From SIG440 sp045645805 (lineage in GTDB: Bacteria > Bacillota > Clostridia > Monoglobales > Monoglobaceae), in NCBI GenBank assembly GCA_045645805.1, contig JAZRJL010000032.1, positions 1 through 58,591 on the forward strand: a DNA stretch of 58,591 nt, given 5' to 3'. Both the position numbers and the translations under genes were made by a program. Shown in pieces: positions 34,948 through 44,473 of the stretch; the first letter of the stretch is position 1, and every line of letters starts with the position of its first letter. Under the pieces are notes generated by a model. That model did no database searches and had not been told where the DNA came from. It was given only the letters and a program-made list of their open reading frames with translations.

Positions 34948-36138
34948 TTACTTATTGTTGATAGCTACAACGCCGGGAAGGTCCTTGCCCTCTAAGAATT
35001 CAAGTGAAGCACCGCCACCGGTTGAAATATGGCTCATCTTGTCACCAAGCCCCGCCTGATTTACAGCTGCAACACTGTCGCCACCGCCGATAATTGTTGT
35101 TGCATCAAGGTCAGCAAGCATAAGTGCAATTGCATTTGTACCTTTTGCAAAGTTAGGCATTTCAAATACACCCATAGGACCGTTCCATACAACAGTCTTT
35201 GCATCCTTGAGCGCATCCTTGTAAAGCTCGATTGTCTTTTCACCGATATCAAGACCCTGCCAGCCTGCTTCAATCTCGCCACGGCCAACTGTCTTGTGTT
35301 CAGCATCGTTGTCAAAAGCTTTTGCCACAACAGTATCAACAGGGATAAGAAGCTTAACACCCTTTTCTTCTGCCTTTGCCATCATTTCCTTTGCGTAGTC
35401 AAGATAATCAGCTTCGAGAAGTGAATCGCCAACTTCTTCGCCAAGAGCCTTCATAAAGGTATATGCCATACCACCACCAATGATGAGTGTATCAACCTTT
35501 TCAAGAAGATTGTTGATAACAGAAATCTTTGAAGAAACCTTGCTGCCGCCAAGAACAGCAACAAGAGGTCTTACAGGATTGTTAACAGCATTACCGAGAT
35601 ATTCGATTTCCTTGTTAATAAGATAACCGCCAACAGCAGTATCAACAAATTCGGTAACACCAACGTTTGAACAATGTGCACGGTGTGCAGTACCAAACGC
35701 ATCATTTACAAATACGTCTGCCAAAGAAGCAAGCTCTTTGCTGAATGCTTCAACATTCTTTGTTTCTTCTGCTCTGTATCTTGTGTTTTCAAGAAGAACA
35801 ACATCGCCGTCGTTCATAGCGGCAACTGCAGCCTTTGCATTTTCGCCTACAACTGTATCATCAGCAGCAAAAACAACCTCCTTGCCCAAAAGCTCTGATA
35901 AACGCTTTGCAACAGGAGCAAGCGAAAGCTCGGGCTTAGGTTCACCCTTAGGTTTACCCATATGTGAGCAAAGAATAACCTTTGCACCATCTGCAATAAG
36001 TTTTTTAATTGTGGGAAGAGCTCCTACAATACGTGTTTCGTCTGTGATTTTGCCGTCCTTAATCGGAACATTAAAGTCACAACGTACAAGTACGCGTTTA
36101 CCCTTTGGGCAAATATCGTCAACTGTCTTTTTGTTCAT
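34948..36138 (-). CDS. pgk: Phosphoglycerate kinase
   Basis: The enzyme makes ATP from 1,3-bisphosphoglycerate. The 396 residues show RVLVRCDFNVP (about 15-25), HMGKPKG, ENTRYRAEE, the nucleotide segment AVLGGSKVSSKI, WNGPMGVFE and the hinge GGGDSVAAV. A start five codons upstream is possible, but the ATG at 36138 has GGAGGG seven bases before it. It is the first gene of the glycolytic unit; gapA is not adjacent. Confidence 0.98.
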   Translation of the reverse strand: MNKKTVDDICPKGKRVLVRCDFNVPIKDGKITDETRIVGALPTIKKLIADGAKVILCSHMGKPKGEPKPELSLAPVAKRLSELLGKEVVFAADDTVVGENAKAAVAAMNDGDVVLLENTRYRAEETKNVEAFSKELASLADVFVNDAFGTAHRAHCSNVGVTEFVDTAVGGYLINKEIEYLGNAVNNPVRPLVAVLGGSKVSSKISVINNLLEKVDTLIIGGGMAYTFMKALGEEVGDSLLEADYLDYAKEMMAKAEEKGVKLLIPVDTVVAKAFDNDAEHKTVGRGEIEAGWQGLDIGEKTIELYKDALKDAKTVVWNGPMGVFEMPNFAKGTNAIALMLADLDATTIIGGGDSVAAVNQAGLGDKMSHISTGGGASLEFLEGKDLPGVVAINNK

Positions 36139-36190
36139 TTTAAAACCCTCCATATATTTATCATTTTGTATAAATTATTTAATAAATCTT

Positions 36191-36219
36191 ATTTTACTCT
36201 ATTTACAAAAAATTATCAA
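36191..36219 (-). promoter_or_regulatory. Sigma-A promoter of pgk-tpiA-gpmI
   Basis: On the minus strand TTGATA (36214-36219) and TAAAAT (36191-36196) are 17 bases apart, about 53 bases before the pgk start. Confidence 0.75.
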
Positions 36220-36268
36220 GTGTTTTTGTTAATTTTTTCGCAAAGATTACATTTATTTTTTCAATGCT

Positions 36269-37144
36269 TTAATTTGCGTTAAACATACCAAATCGTTCTC
36301 TTGAAAAACCTTCAACAAATTCCATGTTTTTCATTGGCCATACCATATCCTGATTGTCATCTATCACTATCAATCCGCTGTTATAGATGACATACTTTCC
36401 GATTGCATCCACAAGCGCCCTAAGCGGCAAAAACACCCTGTCGTTTCTTAAAACAGGTGCGACATCGTTGCCTATGACTTCTCCATCAACGGTAATTGCA
36501 GGTACGCCTATCCGAAGTGAAATCTCGTGGTCTTTAAGCAAGATTTCTACAGTTTGTGTTTCTTCAATCCAATTAACCGTTCCTCCATACTCCTCGCACA
36601 AAAACCTTACAGGCAGGTATGAACGGTCATTTTCAACAAAGACTACCGTTTCGGGATTTTCCTCATCTATAACTTTTTCTGTATCGTTTACAATAGCTTT
36701 GTTGCTACCCACATACAAGAAGATGCGTCTTTTATCCTTGTTTGCTTCAATTTCTTTCTTTTCTCTTTGTTCTTCGATATCTTTCCATGTTAGAATACCA
36801 TCTGACAGCTTTTCTCCTGTTACATATGTTTCAAGTTCTTCCATGTCTACAAAATAATACCATGCAACATCCTTCCATGTACCCAATTCCTCAAGGTCTG
36901 CCATCACCTGACGGACATCGCCATCAGTCCTTAGGTAAAACTTTGCGGGACTGAGATTTCCTCTATTCTTTTTTGAAAGGCTCAATATTCCCTTCAAATA
37001 GTAAAAATCTTCCTGTGAACATTCCTCTACAAGACAACTTTTTATCCATTCGTCCCAAGTTTTTGTTTCTGCATAAGATATATTTGAACCTATAACCGTA
37101 GAAAAAACAAAAACAATCGTAAAAAGCATTAACTTTATCTTCAT
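36269..37144 (-). CDS. Secreted protein with copper amine oxidase N-terminal-like (stalk) domain
   Basis: The 291-residue protein begins with a signal peptide (about 1-25, cleaved near SYAE). After a charged, Lys/Glu-rich middle (about 30-140) come the stalk-type repeats of the copper amine oxidase N-domain family: ENDRSYLPVRFLCEEYGG (about 180) and RNDRVFLPLRALVDAIG (about 237). Such domains are common in surface proteins of Firmicutes and do not imply amine oxidase activity. It is 18 bases downstream of a polysaccharide deacetylase gene. No terminator hairpin follows it. The function is unknown; a cell-surface role is inferred. Confidence 0.83.
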   Translation of the reverse strand: MKIKLMLFTIVFVFSTVIGSNISYAETKTWDEWIKSCLVEECSQEDFYYLKGILSLSKKNRGNLSPAKFYLRTDGDVRQVMADLEELGTWKDVAWYYFVDMEELETYVTGEKLSDGILTWKDIEEQREKKEIEANKDKRRIFLYVGSNKAIVNDTEKVIDEENPETVVFVENDRSYLPVRFLCEEYGGTVNWIEETQTVEILLKDHEISLRIGVPAITVDGEVIGNDVAPVLRNDRVFLPLRALVDAIGKYVIYNSGLIVIDDNQDMVWPMKNMEFVEGFSRERFGMFNAN

Positions 37145-37162
37145 TGTTACTTTCTCCTCGTC

Positions 37163-38005
37163 TTAACTAAGCTTTTTTGTATTTTCAACTGCAATATCAA
37201 TTATATCAAATAAATCCTTAACCGACATATCACCGCTTACAGTAAGCCTTGTAAAATGCTCTATCCCGTCTTTTATATTATTTGCAAGATAATCCTGTCC
37301 GCTTTCGGCATAATTCACCAGAATTTGCATACGGTATCCTGCGTATCTGGCAAGCTTAGATGTGGTTTCATTATATCCTCCAAACGGATACGAAAACACA
37401 AAACAGTTTTTGCCCACATTGCGCTCAATCAGGTATCTTGAAAGCCTTAATTCTTCCTGAAGCTGTGCCGGTGAAATTTGTGTCATATTCTTGTGCGTAT
37501 GTGAATGTGACTGTATATCAATTATTCCGCTTTGCTGCATTTCACGTGCTTGTGCCCAGGTGAAATGCGGAGTAGATACCTGCCCATTTTTGGGTGTTGC
37601 ACCTACCGTTGAGGTAACAACAAATATTGTTGCAGGAATGTTAAGCCTTTTAAGTATCGGAAATGCGATTTCATAATTACTGAGATACCCGTCATCAAAG
37701 GTTATGATAATTGGGTTTTCTGCAAGGTCTTTTCTTCCCTGAACGTACTCATAGTAATCTGCAACAAATATAGGTGTATAGCCTCTGTCAAGAATACCCT
37801 GCATATGCTCTTCAAACAGCTTGGGTGTAATATTTGCTCCCTCGTTGCCTTTTGGATAGCTTTCCGCAAGGTTGTGATACATAAGAACAGGAATTATCAC
37901 ATCTTTTTCTTCTGTTGCCTTATCCTGAGCAAAAAGTATTCTTGCATTCAATATACAAAGAATTATTATAAGAAAAATTGCTGATACTCGTATCTTTTTT
38001 GTCAT
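37163..38005 (-). CDS. Polysaccharide deacetylase family protein
   Basis: The 280-residue protein has an N-terminal hydrophobic signal or anchor (about 8-26) and a NodB-type domain: VLMYHNL, the catalytic TFDDGYLSNYE (about 103-113), the metal-binding HSHTHKNM (H-x3-H, about 166-173) and the later FSYPFGGYN. It should remove acetyl groups from a GlcNAc-containing wall polymer outside the membrane. It is followed by the stalk-domain protein and preceded by rho with a gap of 17 bases. Confidence 0.9.
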   Translation of the reverse strand: MTKKIRVSAIFLIIILCILNARILFAQDKATEEKDVIIPVLMYHNLAESYPKGNEGANITPKLFEEHMQGILDRGYTPIFVADYYEYVQGRKDLAENPIIITFDDGYLSNYEIAFPILKRLNIPATIFVVTSTVGATPKNGQVSTPHFTWAQAREMQQSGIIDIQSHSHTHKNMTQISPAQLQEELRLSRYLIERNVGKNCFVFSYPFGGYNETTSKLARYAGYRMQILVNYAESGQDYLANNIKDGIEHFTRLTVSGDMSVKDLFDIIDIAVENTKKLS

Positions 38006-38022
38006 TAAAACTCATTCCTTAT

Positions 38023-39357
38023 TTAAAGAATTTTTTCTACCATATCAATAAATTGCTGATTATTTTCGGTTTTTGTCACCCAGCTTATTATTGTTTCTGT
38101 TACTTCTGCAGTATTTTTATTGCTGTATGCCTTGCGTATATTCCGTATGGCTTCAAGCTCTTTTTCAGATAAAAGTTTTTCTTCGTGACGAGTACCGGAT
38201 TTTGCAATATCAACAGCAGGGAAAATTCTGCGTTCCTGAAGCTTGCTGTCAAGACGAATTTCCATATTGCCGGTACCTTTAAATTCTTCAAAAATTACAT
38301 CGTCCATACGACTACCCGTTTCCACCAATGCCGTTGCAAGAATCGTAAGGCTTCCGCCCTCCTCTATATTTCTTGCTGCACCAAAAAAGCGTTTAGGTTT
38401 AAAAAGAGCTCCGGGGTCAATACCGCCCGAAAGTGTTCGACCCGAAGGCTGAACAATCAAATTGTATGCACGTGAAAGTCTTGTAAGGCTGTCAAGAAGA
38501 ATCACAACGTCCTTTTTGTGCTCAACAAGGCGCTTTGCACGTTCAAGAACAATCTCCGCCACCTTTGCATGGTTTGCTGGTTCTTCGTCAAAGGTCGAGA
38601 ATATTACATCCCCCTTAATGCTTCGTTGCATATCTGTTACTTCCTCGGGACGTTCATCTATTAAAAGCATAATAAGATGGATATCGGGGTTGTTTGCCGT
38701 TATGCTGTTGGCAATATTTTTTAATAATGTAGTCTTGCCCGTTTTTGGAGGTGCAACAATTATACCACGCTGACCCTTACCTATGGGAGCAATAAAATCA
38801 ATAAGACGTGTGGAAAAATCTGTTTTACCTGTTTCAAGCCGAAGTCTTTCATCAGGGTAAACGGGTGTAAGCTCATCAAAAGCTTTGCGTCTTATTGAAA
38901 CATCAACCTTATCACCATTTACAGTCTGCACATAAAGAAGAGCCTGATATTTTTCGCCCTCGTGTTGCATACGGGTATTGCCTACTATAAAATCACCGGT
39001 TTTAAGATTGAAACGACGTATTTGATTTACCGAAACATATACATCATTTTCACCTGACTGGTAATTATCGCTACGTAAAAATCCATACCCGTCCGCCATA
39101 ATCTCGAGTACTCCGCTCATAAGGTTTGTGCGTCGTACAGGGTCGGAATAAACCATTGAATCACTTTGAACTTCTTGTTTCTCAGATTCTTTTATTTCAG
39201 AAATTTCGTCAATCTGAGACGGTTTTTCAGTAGTATTTTTTAATATTTCATCAATAAGCTCATTTTTCTTATACTTCGTAACACTTTTTATTCCATATTC
39301 CGAAGCAATCTTTTGAAGTTCTTTTATTTTAAGCTCTTTAAGGCTTGAAACAGTCAT
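38023..39357 (-). CDS. rho: Transcription termination factor Rho
   Basis: Rho is the hexameric RNA helicase that ends transcription of untranslated RNA. The 444 residues show the N-terminal Rho_N helical domain (LKELKIKELQKIASEYG, from about 5), an RNA-binding cold-shock-like domain (GVLEIMADGYGFLR, about 80), Walker A APPKTGKTT (about 200), the Q-loop region and the closing SGTRHEEKLL. The linker between Rho_N and the RNA-binding part is short and acidic. It follows the cvpA-like gene with one base between them. Confidence 0.97.
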   Translation of the reverse strand: MTVSSLKELKIKELQKIASEYGIKSVTKYKKNELIDEILKNTTEKPSQIDEISEIKESEKQEVQSDSMVYSDPVRRTNLMSGVLEIMADGYGFLRSDNYQSGENDVYVSVNQIRRFNLKTGDFIVGNTRMQHEGEKYQALLYVQTVNGDKVDVSIRRKAFDELTPVYPDERLRLETGKTDFSTRLIDFIAPIGKGQRGIIVAPPKTGKTTLLKNIANSITANNPDIHLIMLLIDERPEEVTDMQRSIKGDVIFSTFDEEPANHAKVAEIVLERAKRLVEHKKDVVILLDSLTRLSRAYNLIVQPSGRTLSGGIDPGALFKPKRFFGAARNIEEGGSLTILATALVETGSRMDDVIFEEFKGTGNMEIRLDSKLQERRIFPAVDIAKSGTRHEEKLLSEKELEAIRNIRKAYSNKNTAEVTETIISWVTKTENNQQFIDMVEKIL

Positions 39358-39358
39358 G

Positions 39359-39982
39359 CTATTTGCTCCTTCCTATAAAATCAAGAATAAGATTGTTTTC
39401 ATAAATTTCAGCAGCAAAAACCGAAGCATCAAGCTGCTTTGAAACCATACTATGTGAATCAAGCGGTGCCACAAAGCATATAATTGCACTTATTATGTAA
39501 AGAATTAAAACACCCATAAGTCCACCAAAAACAGCTCCGCCAAGACGGTTAAACTGCTTTACCACAGGGAGCTTGGTAAAAATATTAAATATACTGCCGA
39601 CAATATGTATTAAAAACCTACTTAAAAGCAAAATAATAACAAATGCAAGAATGTTTATAAGAAGTACAGCCACAGAGTCCGCGATACCTGCCGCCACATT
39701 TTCAATTCCCTTGCCAATGTATTTTGCAAAAAAGCCAAGAGACTCGCCGTTTGTCATTTCGGAAGTTCCTTGTAAAATATATTTTTCACCAATTATCTGA
39801 GAAAGCTTTTCGTATAATGGTGTCTTCATAAGAAATCCTGAAATGTGGGGATAAAGGAAAAATGAAATTATAATGGATACAATATAAGAAAGAAGTTTGA
39901 TAAAAGACCTCATCAATCCTGAACGATATCCACGGTAAACACAAAAAGCGACAACTGCAATAACACAAATATCTGCAATCAT
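39359..39982 (-). CDS. CvpA family membrane protein
   Basis: The 207-residue protein has four predicted membrane helices and the CvpA-type N terminus (a Y-R-G-Y-R-S-G-L turn after helix 1) and the later RLGGAVFGGLMG segment. CvpA was named for colicin V production; a general role is not settled. The frame can be extended to a GTG at 39991, but this would abut GGA; ATG 39982 with GGAG eight bases before it is preferred. It links the beta-propeller gene and rho. Confidence 0.85.
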   Translation of the reverse strand: MIADICVIAVVAFCVYRGYRSGLMRSFIKLLSYIVSIIISFFLYPHISGFLMKTPLYEKLSQIIGEKYILQGTSEMTNGESLGFFAKYIGKGIENVAAGIADSVAVLLINILAFVIILLLSRFLIHIVGSIFNIFTKLPVVKQFNRLGGAVFGGLMGVLILYIISAIICFVAPLDSHSMVSKQLDASVFAAEIYENNLILDFIGRSK

Positions 39983-39999
39983 ATTTATCACTCCATAAT

Positions 40000-41097
40000 C
40001 TATCTGATTTTTATAAGCTCGGCATTTCTGTCGCCAACAACAAGGATTTTTGACCTGTTTTGAAATATTTTAACACCTTTTACATCTTTATTTGCTTTTA
40101 TTTCTTCTTTTACAATACCTTTAGGATTAACACGAACAATACTGTCACGTTTAACAGCCACAATACATTCGCCGTTTACATCCATTGCAGTTATTTCGCT
40201 TTTTGCATCAAAGCTGCCCCTCAGTTTTCCACTTGCCGAATAACTTTCAAGAATGGTACTGTTTTGTCCGCTGTTAAAAGCAAAAACCATATTGTTTTCG
40301 TTTTCTATGTTAAATTTTACAGCAATTCTACCGTTAAAGTCTGTTGAAAAATCAAGCTTACCCGATTTTTTAAAACAAAACACCCCTTTGTCGGATACTG
40401 CAATCAGCTTTCCATTGTCACGAAATTTCAACTTCATAACAATTCCATCAATCTCTGCAAGTACTTCAGGCTCTTTATCTGAGTTTGGATTAATTGAAAC
40501 AATTTTACTATATACCTGTTCTTTATCGGTCATAATCTGAGCAACTGCAATACGCTTTTTTGATGAAATATCTATATCACCGATATATCCTGTTCCGCTG
40601 TGCCATTTAAAAATTTCTTTGCCATTTTTGTTATATAAGGTAACCATTCCTTTGTAACCAAGCTTATCGGTAGCAACAGCTATATTACCATTATTATTCA
40701 CTTTTGCACAAATTATTTTTTTTTCTGTTTGAAGCTGTGTAATTGTCTTTTCCTTTTTAAAGGTTTTTACAGTCTTTCCGTTTATGTCTGCAAGCATTAT
40801 GTAATCACCCGAAACCTGAGTATAGGGTGTTGCCGTCTGTGAAACAATACTCCATGCCTCACGGCCCGATTTATCTACAGCAAAAATATTTTCATTATTT
40901 ACAAGCAGCATGTCCTTGCCATATGACACCATATCATACTCAACACCTGTTTGAAAGGTAAGCTTTATTGCATCGTTTGAAGAAAAGAATTCTTTAATAT
41001 CAGGGTTTGAAACAATCATTACAGCAATCAAAACAAGTACCGCAATTAAAATTGCAGCTTTCTTTTTACTGAATGCATTTTTAAAGTTTACTTTCAT
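40000..41097 (-). CDS. Membrane-anchored beta-propeller-like protein (DUF5711 family)
   Basis: The 365-residue protein has a short basic N terminus, one transmembrane helix (about 14-32) and an extracellular part built from repeated 40-50 residue strands of the PQQ/quinoprotein-like type, with recurring patterns such as NENIFAVDKSGREAW and VTLYNKNGKEIF. I associate it with DUF5711 from memory. No catalytic motif is seen, so a scaffold or sensor role on the outer face of the membrane is only a guess. It lies between truA and the cvpA-like gene. Confidence 0.75.
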   Translation of the reverse strand: MKVNFKNAFSKKKAAILIAVLVLIAVMIVSNPDIKEFFSSNDAIKLTFQTGVEYDMVSYGKDMLLVNNENIFAVDKSGREAWSIVSQTATPYTQVSGDYIMLADINGKTVKTFKKEKTITQLQTEKKIICAKVNNNGNIAVATDKLGYKGMVTLYNKNGKEIFKWHSGTGYIGDIDISSKKRIAVAQIMTDKEQVYSKIVSINPNSDKEPEVLAEIDGIVMKLKFRDNGKLIAVSDKGVFCFKKSGKLDFSTDFNGRIAVKFNIENENNMVFAFNSGQNSTILESYSASGKLRGSFDAKSEITAMDVNGECIVAVKRDSIVRVNPKGIVKEEIKANKDVKGVKIFQNRSKILVVGDRNAELIKIR

Positions 41098-41124
41098 ACA
41101 ATCACTCCCTCCCTGATATTTACA

Positions 41125-41871
41125 TCAGTAAAATACTTTTTTTAAAAACAATCCCTCTGGTGGTGCGGTCATGCCGGCTTGTCTACGGTCACAGCTTTCG
41201 ATTATAGATTTTATTTGCTCTACGTTAATGCGTCCTACGCCTACCTCAACCAACGTACCTGTGATTATCCGAACCATATTATACAAAAATGCATCGGCTT
41301 CAACCTCAATCTCAATCTGTTGTTCCCATTCAGTACTTTCCTTTACAATACAATCACGTATTGTACGTACTGTTGTTTTTTGAGACCCTCCTGCTGCCAT
41401 AAATGCAGAAAAATCGTATGTACCGCAAAATTCCTCAGCCGCCTTTTTCATTTTATATATATCCAGCTTGTACGGAACAAACCAACTATATTTTGAAGTA
41501 AACGGATTTTCAATATTTGAATTCCATATTTTATACACATATCGCTTTCCGGTAGAAGAAAACCTTGAATTAAAACCATCATCTGCATACCACGCATCAA
41601 CTGCAGCAATGGAATCTTCCGGCATATTATTGTTAATGGCATAAGGCAATCGTTTAACAGGTATTTTTGTATCACTTTTAAAATTGAAAACATATTCAAG
41701 TGCATGAACCCCTGCATCGGTGCGGCTGCATCCACATACTGAAACTGTTTCGTTTGTAAGCTTTGAAAGAACAGTTTCAATGCGTTCCTGTACCGTTATA
41801 CCATTTTTTTGAAACTGCCAGCCATGATATTTTGCCCCGTCATACATAATTTTTACAGCAATGTTTTTCAT
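41125..41871 (-). CDS. truA: tRNA pseudouridine(38-40) synthase TruA
   Basis: TruA makes pseudouridine at positions 38-40 of the tRNA anticodon arm. The 248 residues show YDGAKYHGWQFQ (about 9-20), the catalytic aspartate in GCSRTDAGVHAL (about 48-59) and the conserved FLYNMVRIITGTLV. Its start overlaps the stop of ecfT by four bases. In many Firmicutes ecfT-truA is followed by rplM-rpsI, which are not here. Confidence 0.96.
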   Translation of the reverse strand: MKNIAVKIMYDGAKYHGWQFQKNGITVQERIETVLSKLTNETVSVCGCSRTDAGVHALEYVFNFKSDTKIPVKRLPYAINNNMPEDSIAAVDAWYADDGFNSRFSSTGKRYVYKIWNSNIENPFTSKYSWFVPYKLDIYKMKKAAEEFCGTYDFSAFMAAGGSQKTTVRTIRDCIVKESTEWEQQIEIEVEADAFLYNMVRIITGTLVEVGVGRINVEQIKSIIESCDRRQAGMTAPPEGLFLKKVFY

Positions 41872-42686
41872 AGTAATTTATTACCGCCACTTAGTAAGTT
41901 TGTTGCTACAATTCCTGCAGCCAGAATCACAAAGAACAGCCATGCAATGGCATCACGATATGTCATTTTAAGTTCACGCAAGCGTGTTCTGTTTTCTCCG
42001 CCGTGATAACAACGACATTCCATAGCAACGGCCAAATCATCAGCACGTCTGAAAGCACTTATAAAAAGCGGAATAAGTATTGGTATCATAGCTTTGGCAC
42101 GACTTATAATATTTCCGCTTTCAAAGTCAGCACCTCGTGCTGTCTGAGCTTTTATAATTTTCTCAGTTTCCTCTAAAAGTGTGGGTACAAAACGAAGAGC
42201 AATGGTCATCATCATTGCAAGCTCGTGAGCAGGAACACCTATTTTTTTGAAAGGTGACAGCAGATTTTCAATTCCGTCTGTCAGGTTTATTGGCGAAGTT
42301 GTTAAAGTGAGTAGTGATGTTCCAAGAACAAGGAAAAACAACCTGAAAACCATAAATATAGCAAGCCGTACACCCTCATAAGTAATGGTAATAAATTTCC
42401 ATTGCCATAAAATTCTGCCATTTGTCAAAAAAAGATTAAACAAAGCTGTAATCACAACAAAAACCATAATAGGCTTTAAGCCTTTTAAAACAAATTTAAC
42501 GGGAATTTTGGACGACAAAATACAAGCCGCAGTAAATAATGCAATCACAACATATCCTGCCATACTGTTTATGCAGAAGACAATAGTTATATACGCAATA
42601 ATACAAAGAATCTTGGTTCTTGGGTCAAGCCTGTGTATAAACGAATTACCTGGGAAAAACTGACCAAGTGTAATATCCTTAAGCAT
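41868..42686 (-). CDS. ecfT: Energy-coupling factor transporter transmembrane protein EcfT
   Basis: EcfT is the membrane scaffold that couples the two ATPases to vitamin- or metal-binding S components. The 272 residues have five to six membrane helices and two coupling-helix motifs with Ala-Arg-Gly and Ala-Met-Glu-type signatures: TARGADF (about 188) and AVAMECRCYHGG (about 226). The N terminus GQFFPGNSFIHRLDPRTK is typical. It is one base downstream of ecfA2. No S component is in the window. Confidence 0.94.
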   Translation of the reverse strand: MLKDITLGQFFPGNSFIHRLDPRTKILCIIAYITIVFCINSMAGYVVIALFTAACILSSKIPVKFVLKGLKPIMVFVVITALFNLFLTNGRILWQWKFITITYEGVRLAIFMVFRLFFLVLGTSLLTLTTSPINLTDGIENLLSPFKKIGVPAHELAMMMTIALRFVPTLLEETEKIIKAQTARGADFESGNIISRAKAMIPILIPLFISAFRRADDLAVAMECRCYHGGENRTRLRELKMTYRDAIAWLFFVILAAGIVATNLLSGGNKLL

Positions 42687-42687
42687 A

Positions 42688-43545
42688 TTATCCTCTCTTT
42701 TCCTGTTTTAAAATTCTTTCCAACTCAGCACGAGCCTCTTCGATTGTGTAAATGCCCTCTCTAATAGGAAGACCTTTTTCCCGAAGCTTATTGCATACCT
42801 CTGTTATTTGAGGAACAGAAAGACCCATACTTTTAAGCTCATCTGCTTTCTTAAATATTTCGGATGTTTTTTCGCACATAGCAAGTTTGCCATGATTCAT
42901 AACCATAATGCGGTCTGTCAGATTTGCCAAATCCTCCATACTGTGAGAAACAAGGATAACTGTAAGTCCAACTCTCTTATGCATATCGCGGATTTTACAA
43001 AGAATTTCATCTCTGCCTGCAGGGTCAAGTCCTGCTGTTGGTTCGTCAAGAATAAGAAGCTCCGGCTCCATTGCAAGAACTCCGGCGATAGCGACACGTC
43101 GTTTTTGACCTCCTGAAAGTTCAAAAGGTGATTTTTCAAGAATTTCCTCATCAAGTCCAACAAGATTTGCTGCAAACATAACTCGTCTTTCAATTTCCTG
43201 TTCAGGCAACTTCATATTAGATGGGCCAAATGCAATGTCTTTAAAAACAGTTTCCTCAAAAAGCTGATACTCAGGATACTGCATAACAAGTCCTGTTTTA
43301 AACCGCATTTTACGCATATCACACTTTTTTGAATGAAGAACACTTCCATCAATTTCAATAGAACCTGAGGTTGGCTTTATAAGGCCGGCAATCATTTGTA
43401 TAAGCGTTGATTTTCCTGACCCGGTATGTCCCATCAGACCAATAAACTCACCTGAATTAAGTGTAACATTTATGTCCGAAACTGCAGTCTTTTCAAAAGG
43501 GCCTCCGCTCATATAGGTATAGCTGACATCTGTTAATTTAATCAT
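42688..43545 (-). CDS. ecfA2: Energy-coupling factor transporter ATPase EcfA2
   Basis: The second ATPase of the ECF module has 285 residues, Walker A GHTGSGKST (about 38-46), the Q-loop QYPEYQLF, LSGGQKRRVAIAG, LDEPTAGLDP and the switch HSMED. The open frame runs back 19 codons into ecfA1, but the ATG at 43545, which overlaps the ecfA1 stop by 8 bases and follows a GGGGGTGG site, gives the family start MIKLTDVSYTY. Confidence 0.94.
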   Translation of the reverse strand: MIKLTDVSYTYMSGGPFEKTAVSDINVTLNSGEFIGLMGHTGSGKSTLIQMIAGLIKPTSGSIEIDGSVLHSKKCDMRKMRFKTGLVMQYPEYQLFEETVFKDIAFGPSNMKLPEQEIERRVMFAANLVGLDEEILEKSPFELSGGQKRRVAIAGVLAMEPELLILDEPTAGLDPAGRDEILCKIRDMHKRVGLTVILVSHSMEDLANLTDRIMVMNHGKLAMCEKTSEIFKKADELKSMGLSVPQITEVCNKLREKGLPIREGIYTIEEARAELERILKQEKRG

Positions 43546-44473
43546 CAATGCCACCCCCAAGCCGTTTATATTCATCAAGTATCTTTTCAACGCATTCATC
43601 AACCGTCAAGATATCATCACCAAATTCAAAACCTGACTTTTTGAGCAAATGACAAAGCTCTGTTGGCTGAGGAACATCAAGGCCAATTTTTTTAAGCTCG
43701 TCAACACGGCTGAAAACCTCTTTCGGGGTGCCTTCAATTATAATTTTACCGTGGTCAATAACAACAACGCGGTCAGCTTGAGCTGCTTCTTCCATAAAAT
43801 GGGTAATCATAACTATTGTCATGCCCTCGTCATGATTCAGCTTTTTTACTGTTTCCATTATTTCACGTCTTCCGGCAGGGTCAAGCATAGCAGTAGGCTC
43901 GTCCATAACAAGCACGTCCGGCTTCATTGCAATTACACCGGCAATGGCAATTCGTTGTTTTTGTCCGCCTGAAAGCATATGCGGAGCGTGTTCCTTAAAT
44001 TCGGTCATATTGACAGCATCAAGTGCATAATCCACTCTCTCACGTATCACGTTTTGAGGAAGTCCAATATTCTCAGGTGCAAATGCAACATCCTCCTCAA
44101 CAATGGTTGCAACAAGTTGATTATCCGGGTTTTGAAAAACCATCCCAACCCTTTGACGAATATCAAATAAACGACTTTCATCGCGAGTGTCAATTTCTTC
44201 CACAAACACACTGCCTTTTTCGGGTACAAGAATTGCATTCATATGCTTTGCCAAGGTGGATTTTCCTGAGCCATTGTGCCCAAGAACTGCAAGAAACTCA
44301 CCTTTTTTAACCTTAAGACTTACATCTTTAAGTACACGGCTGCCGCCTTTTTCTTCGGTATCCTCGTACAAAAATTCTACATTATTAACTTCAATTACTG
44401 TTTTATCTGAAATTTTGTCCAAATCTTCACCTGCTTTTGTGAGGATATTTTTAATGTAATTTATCTCTGCCAT
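43538..44473 (-). CDS. ecfA1: Energy-coupling factor transporter ATPase EcfA1
   Basis: The first ECF ATPase shows Walker A GHNGSGKST, the Q-loop FQNPDNQLVA, LSGGQKQRIAIAG, MDEPTAMLDP and HFMEEA. The ATG at 44473 overlaps the upstream methyltransferase gene by 13 bases and lacks a clear ribosome site. A TTG at 44422 has AGGTGA just upstream and would remove 17 residues that are not typical of the family, so it may be the true start. The product pairs with EcfA2 below EcfT. Confidence 0.92.
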   Translation of the reverse strand: MAEINYIKNILTKAGEDLDKISDKTVIEVNNVEFLYEDTEEKGGSRVLKDVSLKVKKGEFLAVLGHNGSGKSTLAKHMNAILVPEKGSVFVEEIDTRDESRLFDIRQRVGMVFQNPDNQLVATIVEEDVAFAPENIGLPQNVIRERVDYALDAVNMTEFKEHAPHMLSGGQKQRIAIAGVIAMKPDVLVMDEPTAMLDPAGRREIMETVKKLNHDEGMTIVMITHFMEEAAQADRVVVIDHGKIIIEGTPKEVFSRVDELKKIGLDVPQPTELCHLLKKSGFEFGDDILTVDECVEKILDEYKRLGGGIDD

